This document shows positions 18,101 to 31,428 of a DNA stretch of 64,000 nt, one piece after another. Origin of the DNA: Burkholderiales bacterium 70-64. GTDB taxonomy: Bacteria > Pseudomonadota > Gammaproteobacteria > Burkholderiales > Burkholderiaceae_E. The first letter of the stretch is position 1, and every line of letters begins with the position of its first letter. The notes beneath the pieces are model-generated. The model made no database searches. It was given only the letters and a program-made list of their open reading frames with translations, and had not been told where the DNA came from. The stretch lies in contig MKUQ01000043.1 of the NCBI GenBank assembly GCA_001898645.1, forward strand, positions 1 through 64,000, read 5' to 3'. The position numbers and the translations under genes were made by a program.

Positions 18101-19244
18101 TGAGGAAGGACGCCGACAGGTTCTTCTCGCCGGCCGGGTAGTTCCAGAAGAACACGGTGAGCCGCTTGTCGGCGTTGGGCTTGCGCTGCAGCGCCACCAG
18201 CTTCATCGCCTTGCCGACCACGGCCGCCGCCTGCGGCGCGATCGTCACGATCTGGTCGTCGCCCTTGCGGGTGGCCGCGGCGACCTGGATGTCGATGACG
18301 CCTGCGTACTCGGCCTGCGCCAGGTAGAACGGCACGTCCATCAGCGTGATGCCGTGCGGATCGGCGGCCCAGTCGGCGACGTCTCCCCTGCGATAGGGCA
18401 TGGCCTGGACCACCGGGATGCCCAGCGCCTCGAACTCCTTGCGCCGGCCCTCCGGGTTCAGCATGATCTGCGTGTTGATCATGACGTCGGCCAGCGGCCG
18501 GCCGGACGGCCGCAGCAGGCCGAGGAGCGCGTCCGGGTCCATCATCGGCGAGTAGAAGGCCAGCGGCACGGCGCCGGCCGCTTCGATGCGCGCGATCAGG
18601 TCGTCGAGGAAATCGGTCTGCATCGACGCCACGTATTGCTGGTGCATGGCGATCGCGACGATCGGCGGCCGGCCGGGCGCCGCGGCGTCGACGCCCTTCC
18701 AGGCGAGATAGGCGAGCGGATCGGCATACACCAGGCCGGGCGCCTTCGGATGGTAGACGGCGGTCTTGGGGAACACGATCGGATCGGCGATGCCCGCGGC
18801 CGGCCGGCCCGCCAGTTGCGCCGCGAGCGTGGCGAAGAAGCCTTCGAAGTTGGCCCGGCCGCCGTTGCCGTAATAGGCGATCAAGCGCCTGGCCAGCGGC
18901 TCGGGCATTCCGGCCCAGGAAGGCTCGGCGTCGTACAGCCAGGCATGGGGGGCGCGCAGACCGGGCAGCGCGGCGGCGAGCTTGCCGCGCACGTAATCGA
19001 CCAGGTAGCTGTCGAAGAACACCGCGTCGGCGCCGGCGAACAGGCCGGCGTCGACGTTGGCCGGCAGCTTGTCGACATAGCGGACCGTCACCTCGATGCC
19101 GTGCGGACGGGCGATCTCGGCCAGCTGTCGGAACTTGCCGGGCGGCACGTTGCCGGTGGCGATGAACAGCACCGAGGCAGCCTGCGCCGACAGCGCGAGC
19201 AGCGCCAGGCAGGCGGCCAGTAGGAAGCGATGCAGCACGGTCAT
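15111..19244 (-). CDS. Exported CobN/BchH-like metallochelatase-family protein
   Basis: The 1377-residue protein belongs to the CobN/magnesium-chelatase H family. Core motifs include FFWNYPAGEKNLSASFLNVP near 366, FVHFGTHGIQEWLPGKERG near 537 and NNLYGFDPSRVPTQQAWE near 811. Unlike cytosolic CobN it begins with a Sec signal peptide (FLLAACLALLALSAQA). It has a Pro/Ala-rich linker and a transmembrane helix near 1300-1320 (WSAALLALLLAALAAAGAI), so the catalytic part is probably periplasmic and membrane tethered. A basic tail of about 50 residues follows. No CobS/CobT or ChlI/D partner is nearby. Its neighbours suggest metal or haem handling at the envelope, as for HmuS. Confidence 0.9.
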   Translation of the reverse strand: MTVLHRFLLAACLALLALSAQAASVLFIATGNVPPGKFRQLAEIARPHGIEVTVRYVDKLPANVDAGLFAGADAVFFDSYLVDYVRGKLAAALPGLRAPHAWLYDAEPSWAGMPEPLARRLIAYYGNGGRANFEGFFATLAAQLAGRPAAGIADPIVFPKTAVYHPKAPGLVYADPLAYLAWKGVDAAAPGRPPIVAIAMHQQYVASMQTDFLDDLIARIEAAGAVPLAFYSPMMDPDALLGLLRPSGRPLADVMINTQIMLNPEGRRKEFEALGIPVVQAMPYRRGDVADWAADPHGITLMDVPFYLAQAEYAGVIDIQVAAATRKGDDQIVTIAPQAAAVVGKAMKLVALQRKPNADKRLTVFFWNYPAGEKNLSASFLNVPRSLMQTLAALKADGYTVSMPASEHELLPQLQRLMEPYYRDGRLDALLRDDLAALMPLSAYREWLASLPPATRDEMVARWGEPEKSSMVVRRRGEQFFVVPRLMLGNVAIMPQAPRGEKWDDKERALYHSTKAGPSHFFFATYLWARQQQASDAFVHFGTHGIQEWLPGKERGLSVFDAPMLAVGDVPVAYPYIADNIGEAQQAKRRGRAVIVSHQTPPFKPAGLHAQITAIHDLLHAWLAQDEGAVKERLKADVLSAVASARIHKDMGWPLARASDEFPEFIEQLHNHLHELAETAQPLGLHTLGKAPDEPHRLATVLMMLGRPFWEAAARHAGAQPGDVNEAIVGDYEQLAQSAPYKLLQRHLLEGAPLDGLEPALQEQLRKARQWHADIGADHELPALLAVLAGRHLRTSYGGDPIKNPDAYPTGNNLYGFDPSRVPTQQAWEAGKQAAEQLLAEHRKLTARTPTKLAFSLWSVETMRHQGLLEAQALWLLGVEPQWDAGGRVTGVKLVPREKLGRPRVDVVLSATGLYRDHFPNVMKQLARAVQLAAQAQEADNPVAANTRTITERLRKQGMPEAAAQRAGETRIFSSESGRYGTGLDDATLATDTWQGKAEGDRKLAQLYLSRMQFAYGPDEKEWGSATAGGQGVNLYAEHLRGTEGAVLSRSSNTYGMLTTDDPFQYLGGLSLAVRHLDGKPPALYISNLRGAGAGRTENAAQFLAKELATRQFHPGYIKGLMAEGYAGTLQVLDATNNFWGWTAVAREIVRDDQWQEMVDVYVRDKHKLGLKDWFERENPQALAQTIERMLEAARQGYWQADAKVVAELKARYRQLSARYDVHSDNARFTEFVGYGLNAPAAAKANAQPAPQAAVQPPEPATPPLQQARPEPPAEQPPAPEIVTGQVLERVEQTPPAPADWSAALLALLLAALAAAGAIRQAGPAAARPVAARSAAAGAPLDGVRRGRRALTPRPVRGRPRPPPSTKPSLLPPRRPP

Positions 19245-19339
19245 GGGCAATGTCGTCGCGAGGTTCCAGGGCGGGTGTCGGGCGCCCGCTTCGCGCGCCG
19301 TACCGCGGGCGCGGCGGCGCGCGAGGCCGGGCCCGCCGC

Positions 19340-21370
19340 TCAGATCTCTGCGCTCAGCGTCGCGAACACGGTGCGGCCGCGCTCGGCATAGCCGAAGTTC
19401 GGCGACTTCTCGTACAGCCGCAGGTCGCCGAGGTTCTCGACGCCGACGCGCACGGTGAAGTTCTTGTTCAGCCGCTTGGCGACGCTGGTGTTCCACAGAG
19501 TGTACGAGGGCAGGTCGATTCCCGCGCTGGTCTGCGAGCCGATGTACTCCATGCCGAGGCGCGCGCTCCAGCCGGCGCCGAAGCGCCAGTCGAGGTGCGA
19601 GGCCGCCGAAGTCTCGGGCCGGTCCTCGAGGGGTTTGCCGGTGGTCTTGTCGCGCGTCCTGAGCAGCATCAGGTCGGTGTTCCAGTCGAGGCCGCGCGCC
19701 AGCGCCCACGTGAAGCCGGCTTCCAGTCCGGTGAGGCGGGCGCGGTCCACGTTGTCGTACAGGTAGGTGCGGCGGATGCCGCTGATGCTGAGCAGCCGGT
19801 AGGTGATCAGGTCCTTCACCTCGGTGCGGAACAGCGCGCCGCGCAGCGCGATCGGCCCGCGCCTCCAGTCGGCGGCGATCTCCACCGAGTCCGACACCTC
19901 GGGCTTGATGTTGGCATTGCCCAGGAAGGTGTGCGGTCCTTCGGCGCCCACGTACGACGGCGAGATCTGCTTGAGCGTCGGCGCCTTGAACGCGTGGCCG
20001 TAGCCGCCCTTGATGACCAGCTCGCGGGTGGCCTCCCAGACGAGATAGGCGCGCGGGCTGACCTCGGTGCCGAAGAGCTCGTGATTGTCGACGCGCACGC
20101 CCGCGGTGAGCATGACGTCGCGGCCGAGCGGCACCTCGTCCTGGGCGAACAGCGCCTTGTGCATCGCGCTGTCCTTGCCGCCGACCAGTCCGGCGTTCTC
20201 CAGGGACTCCCGGCGAATCTCGGTGCCGACGGTGAGCACGTGGCTGCCGAGCTTCAGCGCGGCGAAACCGTCGATGACATCGTCGCTCAGATTCTGCGGC
20301 CGGGTCGGCGCCACGTCCATGGTGCGCGTGTTCACGACGTCGATCTCGCTGTGATACGCGCGCAACTGCCCGCGCCAGCTGCCGAACTCGCCGCGCCAAC
20401 CCACTTCCTGCTGCGAGCGCTTGAGGTGGTAGCGGCTCTCGTAGCTGCCGGTGCCCAGCTGCGTATCGTAGAAGCGATCCTCGTGCCCGTTGAACACGTT
20501 GGCCTCGAGGGTCTGCTGGTCGGTGAGCTTGAAGGTGCCGCCCAGGCTGTAGGTGCCCAGCTTGCGGCCCTCGATCTCGCTGTTGAGCGTATTCTCGGGC
20601 ATCGGGATGGCGGCCGAGTACGCGGCCTCGGCGCTGACGCGCAGGCCGAGGCGCTCGGTGGCGGGGCCGGCCGCGAACAGCGAGGCGCGGCCGAGGCCGC
20701 CGCCGTCATGGCCGATCAGGTCGCCGGCGGTGAACGACGCCGCGCCGATCCAGCGGTCTTTCGGCTGGCGCGTGATGATGTTGATCACGCCGCCCAGCGC
20801 CTCGGAACCGTAGAGCGTGGACATCGGGCCGCGGATCACCTCGATGCGCTCGATCGCCGACATCGGCACCCAGCCGTACTGGTAGTCGGAATGGCCGACC
20901 ACGTCGTCGCTCGGCGAGATGCGGCGTCCGTCGATCAGCGTCAGCGTGTGGCGCCCTTCGAGCCCGCGCAGCGCCAGCGTCTTGCGCCCGCCCACCTGGC
21001 GCGGCGACAGCGTGATGCCGGGCGTGCCGCGCACCGCATCGAGCAGGTCGACGGCGTTGCGCGTCTCGATCTCCTGCCTCGGCACGATGGTCACCGATGC
21101 CGGCGCGGTGCGCGCGTCGTGGTCGGAGGACATCGTGGCGGTGACCGTGACGGCCGGAAGAACCTGGTCGGTCCGATCGTCGGCCCGCGGGGCCGCATCC
21201 TGCGCGAAGGCGGTACCGGACAGGGCCAGCACGACGCCATGCATCACACCCGAGGCCAGGCGATTCAGGGGCGATGCCTTTCCGGCGTGGCGCCGTAACG
21301 AGGCGTTCGCGCGCCGCCGGCGCGGCGAGGAATAGGATGCTGCGGCTGCGGAGGACGTGGACTCACCCAT
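19340..21370 (-). CDS. TonB-dependent outer-membrane receptor
   Basis: The 676-residue receptor has a plug domain (VTVTATMSSDHDARTAPASV, LRGLEGRHTLTLIDGRRISP, IEVIRGPMSTLYGSEALGGV) and a beta-barrel ending in a terminal aromatic-rich strand (VFATLSAEI). The barrel carries YGHAFKAPTLKQISP and NANIKPE, similar to the FRAP/NPNL pair of haem receptors with a His between, but this is also seen in CirA-type receptors. The signal peptide is preceded by a long basic n-region; AGGG 8 bases before the ATG supports this start. A Fur-like box lies upstream, and the CobN-like gene follows 95 bases downstream. Confidence 0.92.
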   Translation of the reverse strand: MGESTSSAAAASYSSPRRRRANASLRRHAGKASPLNRLASGVMHGVVLALSGTAFAQDAAPRADDRTDQVLPAVTVTATMSSDHDARTAPASVTIVPRQEIETRNAVDLLDAVRGTPGITLSPRQVGGRKTLALRGLEGRHTLTLIDGRRISPSDDVVGHSDYQYGWVPMSAIERIEVIRGPMSTLYGSEALGGVINIITRQPKDRWIGAASFTAGDLIGHDGGGLGRASLFAAGPATERLGLRVSAEAAYSAAIPMPENTLNSEIEGRKLGTYSLGGTFKLTDQQTLEANVFNGHEDRFYDTQLGTGSYESRYHLKRSQQEVGWRGEFGSWRGQLRAYHSEIDVVNTRTMDVAPTRPQNLSDDVIDGFAALKLGSHVLTVGTEIRRESLENAGLVGGKDSAMHKALFAQDEVPLGRDVMLTAGVRVDNHELFGTEVSPRAYLVWEATRELVIKGGYGHAFKAPTLKQISPSYVGAEGPHTFLGNANIKPEVSDSVEIAADWRRGPIALRGALFRTEVKDLITYRLLSISGIRRTYLYDNVDRARLTGLEAGFTWALARGLDWNTDLMLLRTRDKTTGKPLEDRPETSAASHLDWRFGAGWSARLGMEYIGSQTSAGIDLPSYTLWNTSVAKRLNKNFTVRVGVENLGDLRLYEKSPNFGYAERGRTVFATLSAEI

Positions 21371-21458
21371 GTTGGTTCCCTGGTTCTTGTACGAGACGGT
21401 GTGCCGCGGGACGAGATGTCCTCGGGTCGGCGAAGGCTCCGTGGATGCGAATAGTAAT

Positions 21459-21477
21459 ACAAACGAGAATCAGTATC
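21459..21477. promoter_or_regulatory. Fur-like operator
   Basis: The 19 bases match the Fur consensus at 13 positions; the core AACGAGAATCAGTATC differs at two bases from the common AATGAGAATCATTATC form. It lies about 90 bases before the receptor start, in an AT-richer stretch, and would repress the receptor-chelatase operon when iron is sufficient. Zur boxes are similar, and related Pseudomonas clusters are zinc controlled, so the metal is not settled by this site. Confidence 0.65.
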
Positions 21478-21538
21478 GATTGATGCCGATCAATTGCCAG
21501 GTAAGCAGGACCCCCGAGCGAGCAGGTGCCCCGCGGTT

Positions 21539-22399
21539 TCAGCGGCCCCGCGTACGCCTGGCCAGCGAGGCCGCGTCGGCCGGCGCCCGGACCTTCACGT
21601 CGTTGTCGAAGTAGACGAACACGTCGCGCCCGCGCGCGGACGGCCGGGTCCGTGGCAGCACGCGGTCGGCATCGGACGGTTCGCCGCCACGCGCCCACGT
21701 ACGCACACGCTTCGCCCAGCGGTCCAGCGCCTCGTCGCCATATCCGCTGGCATAGAGCTGCCTGGAACCGTGCAGCCGGCAGTAGACGAAGTCGGCGGTG
21801 AGGTCCATCAGCTGCGGCCAGCGCACGCTGTCGGCGCACACCAGCGCCACGGCGTGACGACGCAGCAGCTCGACGAAGGCCGGCGTGCGAAAGCTCTCGT
21901 GGCGGATCTCCACCGCGTGGCGCAGCGGCTCGCGGATGTCCACGCCGGCCGCGTCGTCACCGTCCATGTGCGCATCGTGCCGGCACGCCAGCGCACGGGC
22001 GCGGCGGGCATCCCTGGGCAGCGAGGCGAGGAAGGACTCGAAGCGCGCCGCGTCGAACTGCATCGACGGCGGGAACTGCCACAGCATCGGCCCGAGCTTC
22101 GGCCCCAGCCGCAGCACCCCCGAGGCGAAGAAGTTCGCCAGCGGCGCCTCGACGTCGCGCAGCCGCAGCGTGTGCGTGATGTAGCGCGGCCCCTTGACCG
22201 CGAAGACGAAATCGTCGGGCGTCTGGTCGCGCCAGCGCGCGAAGTGCTCGGGTCGCTGCAGCCGATAGAACGTACCGTTGATCTCGATCGAGCGGAAGCG
22301 GCGCGCAGCGTAGGAAAGCTCCTCCCGCTGCGGCAGGCCGGACGGATAGAAGACCCCCCGCCACGGCGCATAGACCCAGCCCGAGATGCCGATCCGCAC
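21539..22399 (-). CDS. DUF72 (YecE-like) protein
   Basis: The 286-residue TIM-barrel-like protein opens with IGISGWVYAPWRGVFYPSGL and contains IEINGTFYRLQRPEHFARW, VFAVKGPRYITH, LWQFPPSM, VEIRHESF, YCRLHG and VYFDNDVKVRAPADA, the conserved blocks of DUF72/YecE. Function is not established; a link to Fe-S or nucleic-acid processes has been suggested. Length is normal. It lies 50 bases downstream of atpC on the same strand and may receive read-through from the atp operon. Confidence 0.92.
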   Translation of the reverse strand: MRIGISGWVYAPWRGVFYPSGLPQREELSYAARRFRSIEINGTFYRLQRPEHFARWRDQTPDDFVFAVKGPRYITHTLRLRDVEAPLANFFASGVLRLGPKLGPMLWQFPPSMQFDAARFESFLASLPRDARRARALACRHDAHMDGDDAAGVDIREPLRHAVEIRHESFRTPAFVELLRRHAVALVCADSVRWPQLMDLTADFVYCRLHGSRQLYASGYGDEALDRWAKRVRTWARGGEPSDADRVLPRTRPSARGRDVFVYFDNDVKVRAPADAASLARRTRGR

Positions 22400-22449
22400 G
22401 CGCGCACGCGTCGATGGCTCGCGCGCCCCGGCGCGCGAGCCGGCGGCGG

Positions 22450-22872
22450 CTACTTCTTGCTGCGGAATTTCCTCAACGCCGCGATCTGCGCGATCGCCGC
22501 GGCCAGCTCGGCCTGCGCCTTGGCGTAGTCGATGGCACCGGTGCGGTTGGCGAGCGCCTCTTCGGCCGCGCGCTTGGCTTCCTCGGCCTTGGCTTCGTCG
22601 AGGTCGTGGCCGCGGATGGCGGTGTCGGCCAGCACGGTGACGCGATTGGGCTGCACCTCGAGGATGCCGCCGGCCACGAAGACGAACTCTTCCTCGGCCT
22701 GGCCGGCGACCTTGATGCGCACCGCGCCGGGCTTGATGCGGGTGATCAGCGGCGTGTGCTGCGGGTAGATGCCGAGCTCGCCCTCTTCCCCGGGGAGCGC
22801 CACGAATTCGGCCTTCCCTTCGAAGATGGAGCGCTCGGCACTGACGACGTCGACTTGCATGCGGTGCGGCAC
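22450..22872 (-). CDS. atpC: F1 ATP synthase epsilon subunit
   Basis: This is the rotor-stalk subunit that couples and inhibits F1. The N-terminal beta-sandwich ([34 protein letters not shown]) and the C-terminal helical hairpin are complete. I chose the GTG at 22872 because AGGGGG lies 4 bases before it; the ATG four codons later (22860) lacks spacing to that site. This gives 140 residues. It is the last gene of the atp operon, 20 bases after atpD. Confidence 0.93.
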   Translation of the reverse strand: MPHRMQVDVVSAERSIFEGKAEFVALPGEEGELGIYPQHTPLITRIKPGAVRIKVAGQAEEEFVFVAGGILEVQPNRVTVLADTAIRGHDLDEAKAEEAKRAAEEALANRTGAIDYAKAQAELAAAIAQIAALRKFRSKK

Positions 22873-22892
22873 GGTGCCCCCTGGGTGACGGC

Positions 22893-25209
<2,317 letters not shown>

Positions 25210-25240
25210 CTCGGTTCCTCGAAGCGCTCAGCCGCGGGGC

Positions 25241-26797
<1,557 letters not shown>

Positions 26798-26814
26798 GGG
26801 ATTCCCCGTATTCC

Positions 26815-27348
26815 TCAAACCTTCATCGCGCTGGCCATGTGGGCCAGCTTGCCGCGCACCGATGCGTCGATGACCTCGTCGCCGACCCGGATCGAGACCC
26901 CGCCGATCAGCTCGGGATCGACCTCGACCGAGGCCTTGATCTGCTTGCCGTACCTGGCCGCGAGAGTGGCGACGACCTCGTCGAGCTGCTTCTGCTCGAG
27001 CGGATAGGCCGAGCGGACCACGACGTCGAGCACGCCCTCGTGGGCGTTGCGCTGCGCCTCGAACAGCACGGCGATCTCGGGCAGCACCGCCAGCCGCTCG
27101 TTGTCGGCCAGCACCCGCACGAAGTTCCTCTGCTCGGGACCGAGCTGGCCGGCCGCATCGGCCACCAGCGCGCCGATCTGCGCCCCGGAGAGCTGCGGAT
27201 TTCCGAACAGCTCGTGCGCCACCCCGGTGCCGGCCACCGTGGACAGGCGCGACAGCGCGTCGGACCAGGCGGGCAGCGAGCCCTGCTCGCACGCCAGCTT
27301 GAAGGCGGCTTCCGCGTACGGCCGGGCGATCGTCAGCGACTCGGCCAT
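26815..27348 (-). CDS. atpH: F1 ATP synthase delta subunit
   Basis: The 177-residue peripheral-stalk subunit starts [16 protein letters not shown], the conserved OSCP/delta signature. Its C-terminal domain contains [20 protein letters not shown]. It connects the b dimer to F1. It starts 4 bases after the atpF stop, which fits tight coupling. Confidence 0.97.
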   Translation of the reverse strand: MAESLTIARPYAEAAFKLACEQGSLPAWSDALSRLSTVAGTGVAHELFGNPQLSGAQIGALVADAAGQLGPEQRNFVRVLADNERLAVLPEIAVLFEAQRNAHEGVLDVVVRSAYPLEQKQLDEVVATLAARYGKQIKASVEVDPELIGGVSIRVGDEVIDASVRGKLAHMASAMKV

Positions 27349-27352
27349 GGCG

Positions 27353-27826
27353 TCACTTCAGCTCGTTCTTCAGGTTGGCGAGCAGTTCGGCGTGGCGGCC
27401 CGCATCGATTTCCTTGCGCAGGATGCGCTCGGCGCCGGCCACGGCCAGCGTGGCGACCTGGTCGCGCAGCTGCTCGCGCGCCTTCTGCGCGGCGAGCACG
27501 GCTTCCTCTTCGGCGGCCTTGCGCGCGGCAGCGACGATCGCGGCGGCTTCCGTGCGCGCCTTCTCGACGATGCCGGCGGCCTGCTTCTCGGCGCCGGAGC
27601 GCACTTCGGCCGCGCCTGCGCGGGCCTGCTGCAGCTCCTGCTCGACCCGGCGCTCGGCGGCGGCGAGATCGGCGCGAGCCTTGTCGGCGGCGGCCAGGCC
27701 GTCGGCGATCTTTTTCGATCGATCGTCGAGCGCTTTCGTGATCGGCGGCCAGACGAACCGGGCGGTGAACCACCACAGCGCCAGGAACACCACCATCTGG
27801 ACGATGAGCGTCGCGTTGATATTCAC
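27353..27826 (-). CDS. atpF: F0 ATP synthase b subunit
   Basis: The 157-residue stator subunit has one N-terminal transmembrane helix (TLIVQMVVFLALWWFTARF), the conserved WPPITKALDDR and a long Ala/Glu/Lys-rich coiled coil. Length is standard. It dimerises to hold alpha3beta3 against rotation. Confidence 0.97.
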   Translation of the reverse strand: MNINATLIVQMVVFLALWWFTARFVWPPITKALDDRSKKIADGLAAADKARADLAAAERRVEQELQQARAGAAEVRSGAEKQAAGIVEKARTEAAAIVAAARKAAEEEAVLAAQKAREQLRDQVATLAVAGAERILRKEIDAGRHAELLANLKNELK

Positions 27827-27896
27827 GACGATCCCCCTTCTATGCGAGTGAACAGACCCAGCGGCCGCGCGGCGGCCGTGCGGAAACGCAAGTCGC

Positions 27897-29437
<1,541 letters not shown>

Positions 29438-29488
29438 GTTGCGAACGTATCGGCGGGACCGCTGGGCCGCAATGGGCAAAGACGCGGA

Positions 29489-29517
29489 ATTCTAGCGTTT
29501 GCGCCGGGGAGGGTCAA
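29489..29517 (-). promoter_or_regulatory. Sigma-70 promoter of the atp operon
   Basis: On the minus strand, TTGACC (29517-29512) and TAGAAT (29494-29489) are separated by exactly 17 bases. This is a near-consensus housekeeping promoter in the 235-bp gap before the preferred atpI start. It fits strong constitutive expression of the nine-gene atp operon, independent of parB transcription upstream. Confidence 0.85.
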
Positions 29518-29672
29518 ACGCCTGTTGCGCCGCAGCACCGTGCGGGCACACTGCGGTCCGGGCGGCGAAGGCGCCGGCGCGCCCTGGCCGGAGCGTGGTG
29601 TGCGGTCCGGGCGGGCACGGCAAGGGCCGTCCGTCGCCCATTGCGACCGTGCCGGACTCGGCGGGAGCGGTC

Positions 29673-30569
29673 TTAGTCGGACCGATCGACGCCGAGGCGA
29701 TCCAGGAGGCCGTCGAACTGCTCGAGGCTGGCGAACTCGATGGTCAGCTTGCCGCGGCCGCGCGCATCGGCACGCAGCGTGACCGGCGTGGCCAGCGCGT
29801 CGGCGAGGCGCTCCTGCAGGCGCAGCAGGTCGCGATCGGGTGCCGGCGCCGCGCGCCTGGCCGGGGTGCCGGCGGCTTCGGCCGCGGCCTGTTGGACCAG
29901 CTTCTCGGTCTCGCGCACCGACAGGCGCCTCTCGACGACGCGGTTGGCCAGCATGATCTGCCCGGCGCGATCGAGCGCGAGCAGGGCGCGCGCGTGGCCC
30001 ATGTCGAGATCGCCCGCCAGCAGCATCGTCTGCACCGGCTCGGCGAGGTTGAGCAGGCGCAGCAGGTTCGAGGTGGCGCTGCGCGAGCGACCCAGCGTGT
30101 CGGCGGCCTGCTCGTGCGAGAAGCCGAACTCGGCGATCAGCCGGCGGATCGCCTGCGCCTGCTCGAGCGGATTGAGGTCTTCGCGCTGGATGTTCTCGAT
30201 GAGGGCCATCGCCAGCGCCTGCTCGTCGGGCACCTCGCGCACCACCACCGGCACCTCGGCCAGCCCGGCGAGCTGGGCGGCGCGATAACGCCGCTCCCCG
30301 GCGATGATCTCCCAGCGGCCGCTGCCGTCGAGCGGGCGCACCACCAGCGGCTGCATCAGGCCGTGCGCGCGGATCGACGCGGCGAGCTCGTGCAGCGAGG
30401 TCTCGTCCATGCGCGTGCGCGGCTGGTAGCGGCCGGGCTGCAGCGCATCGAGGCGCAAGGCGGTGACCTGCTGCGGCCCGCCCTCGCCGGCCGGCGGCTC
30501 CGCGTCGCGGCCGCCGAGCAGCGCCTCGAGGCCGCGCCCGAGTCCTTTTGCCCTCGGTTTGCTCATCAT
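29673..30569 (-). CDS. parB: Chromosome-partitioning protein ParB
   Basis: The 298-residue CTP-dependent DNA clamp opens with the ParA-interacting KGLGRGLEALLGG. The CTP-binding domain carries PGRYQPRTRMDE and IAGERRYRAAQLAGL plus ENIQREDLNPLEQA. The helix-turn-helix is FSHEQAADTLGRSRSATSNL, and a C-terminal dimerisation domain follows. The start overlaps the parA stop as ATGA. It should load at the two parS sites nearby (34676 and 36988). Confidence 0.97.
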   Translation of the reverse strand: MMSKPRAKGLGRGLEALLGGRDAEPPAGEGGPQQVTALRLDALQPGRYQPRTRMDETSLHELAASIRAHGLMQPLVVRPLDGSGRWEIIAGERRYRAAQLAGLAEVPVVVREVPDEQALAMALIENIQREDLNPLEQAQAIRRLIAEFGFSHEQAADTLGRSRSATSNLLRLLNLAEPVQTMLLAGDLDMGHARALLALDRAGQIMLANRVVERRLSVRETEKLVQQAAAEAAGTPARRAAPAPDRDLLRLQERLADALATPVTLRADARGRGKLTIEFASLEQFDGLLDRLGVDRSD

Positions 30570-31384
30570 TGCTCCCTGGCTTCGGCAGCGTGGCGGGCCG
30601 TGCGCTGCGCCTCGTCGAGCGAGCGCACGCGATCGATCAGCTCGGCGCCGAAATCGAGGTAGGCGCGCGCGCCCTTGGAATACGGATCGAACACCAGGCC
30701 CGGAAGGCCATAGCTGGGCGCCTCGGCCAGGCGCACGTTGCGCGGGATGATGGTGCGGAACACCTTGTCGCCGAAGTGCTGCTCGAGCTGCGCCGAGACC
30801 TGCTGGGCCAGCGTCACGCGCGGATCGTACATGACGCGCAGCAGGCCGATGATCTGCAGGGCGGTGTTGAAGTTGGCATGCACTTTCTTGATGGTGTTGA
30901 CCAGGTCGGAGAGGCCCTCGAGCGCGAAGTACTCGCACTGCATCGGGATGATGACGCCGTGGGCAGCGCAGAAGCCGTTCAGGGTGAGCAGCGACAGTGA
31001 GGGTGGGCAGTCGATCAGCACGAAGTCGTACTGGGCGTCGACCTGCGCCAGCGCGTCCTTGAGCCGGGTCTCGCGCTCCTCGAAATCGACCAGCTCGACC
31101 TCGGCGCCGGCCAGCTCGCGGTTGGCCGGCAGCACCGCGTAACGGCCGCCTTCGGACCACTGGGTGGCCTCGACCACGTCCGACATGCCGATCAGTACCT
31201 GGTAGACCGAGCGCTGGAGGGTGCGCTTGTCGATGCCGCTGCCCATCGTGGCATTGCCCTGCGGATCGAGGTCGACCAGTAGCGCGCGGCGGCCGTGGCG
31301 CGCCAGGGCGGCGGCCAGGTTGACCGTGGTGGTGGTCTTGCCGACACCGCCCTTCTGGTTCGCGACGACGAAGATCTTGGCCAT
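30566..31384 (-). CDS. parA: Chromosome-partitioning ATPase ParA
   Basis: The 272-residue deviant Walker ATPase has VVANQKGGVGKTTTTVNLAA (Walker A), LVDLDPQGNA and VLIDCPPSLSLLTLN. This is the short chromosomal (Soj-type) form without an N-terminal DNA-binding extension. It binds non-specific DNA with ATP and segregates ParB-parS complexes. It lies between rsmG and parB in the usual order. Confidence 0.97.
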   Translation of the reverse strand: MAKIFVVANQKGGVGKTTTTVNLAAALARHGRRALLVDLDPQGNATMGSGIDKRTLQRSVYQVLIGMSDVVEATQWSEGGRYAVLPANRELAGAEVELVDFEERETRLKDALAQVDAQYDFVLIDCPPSLSLLTLNGFCAAHGVIIPMQCEYFALEGLSDLVNTIKKVHANFNTALQIIGLLRVMYDPRVTLAQQVSAQLEQHFGDKVFRTIIPRNVRLAEAPSYGLPGLVFDPYSKGARAYLDFGAELIDRVRSLDEAQRTARHAAEAREQ

Positions 31385-31428
31385 GGTGGGCGGTTGGATG
31401 ATGGGATCGAGAAAAGGATAGTGGGCGG

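Noticed and set aside
16491-19223. Long plus-strand frame of 910 codons opposite the CobN-like gene
   Set aside because: The minus-strand frame has clear CobN motifs and a signal peptide; this one has only GC-driven openness.
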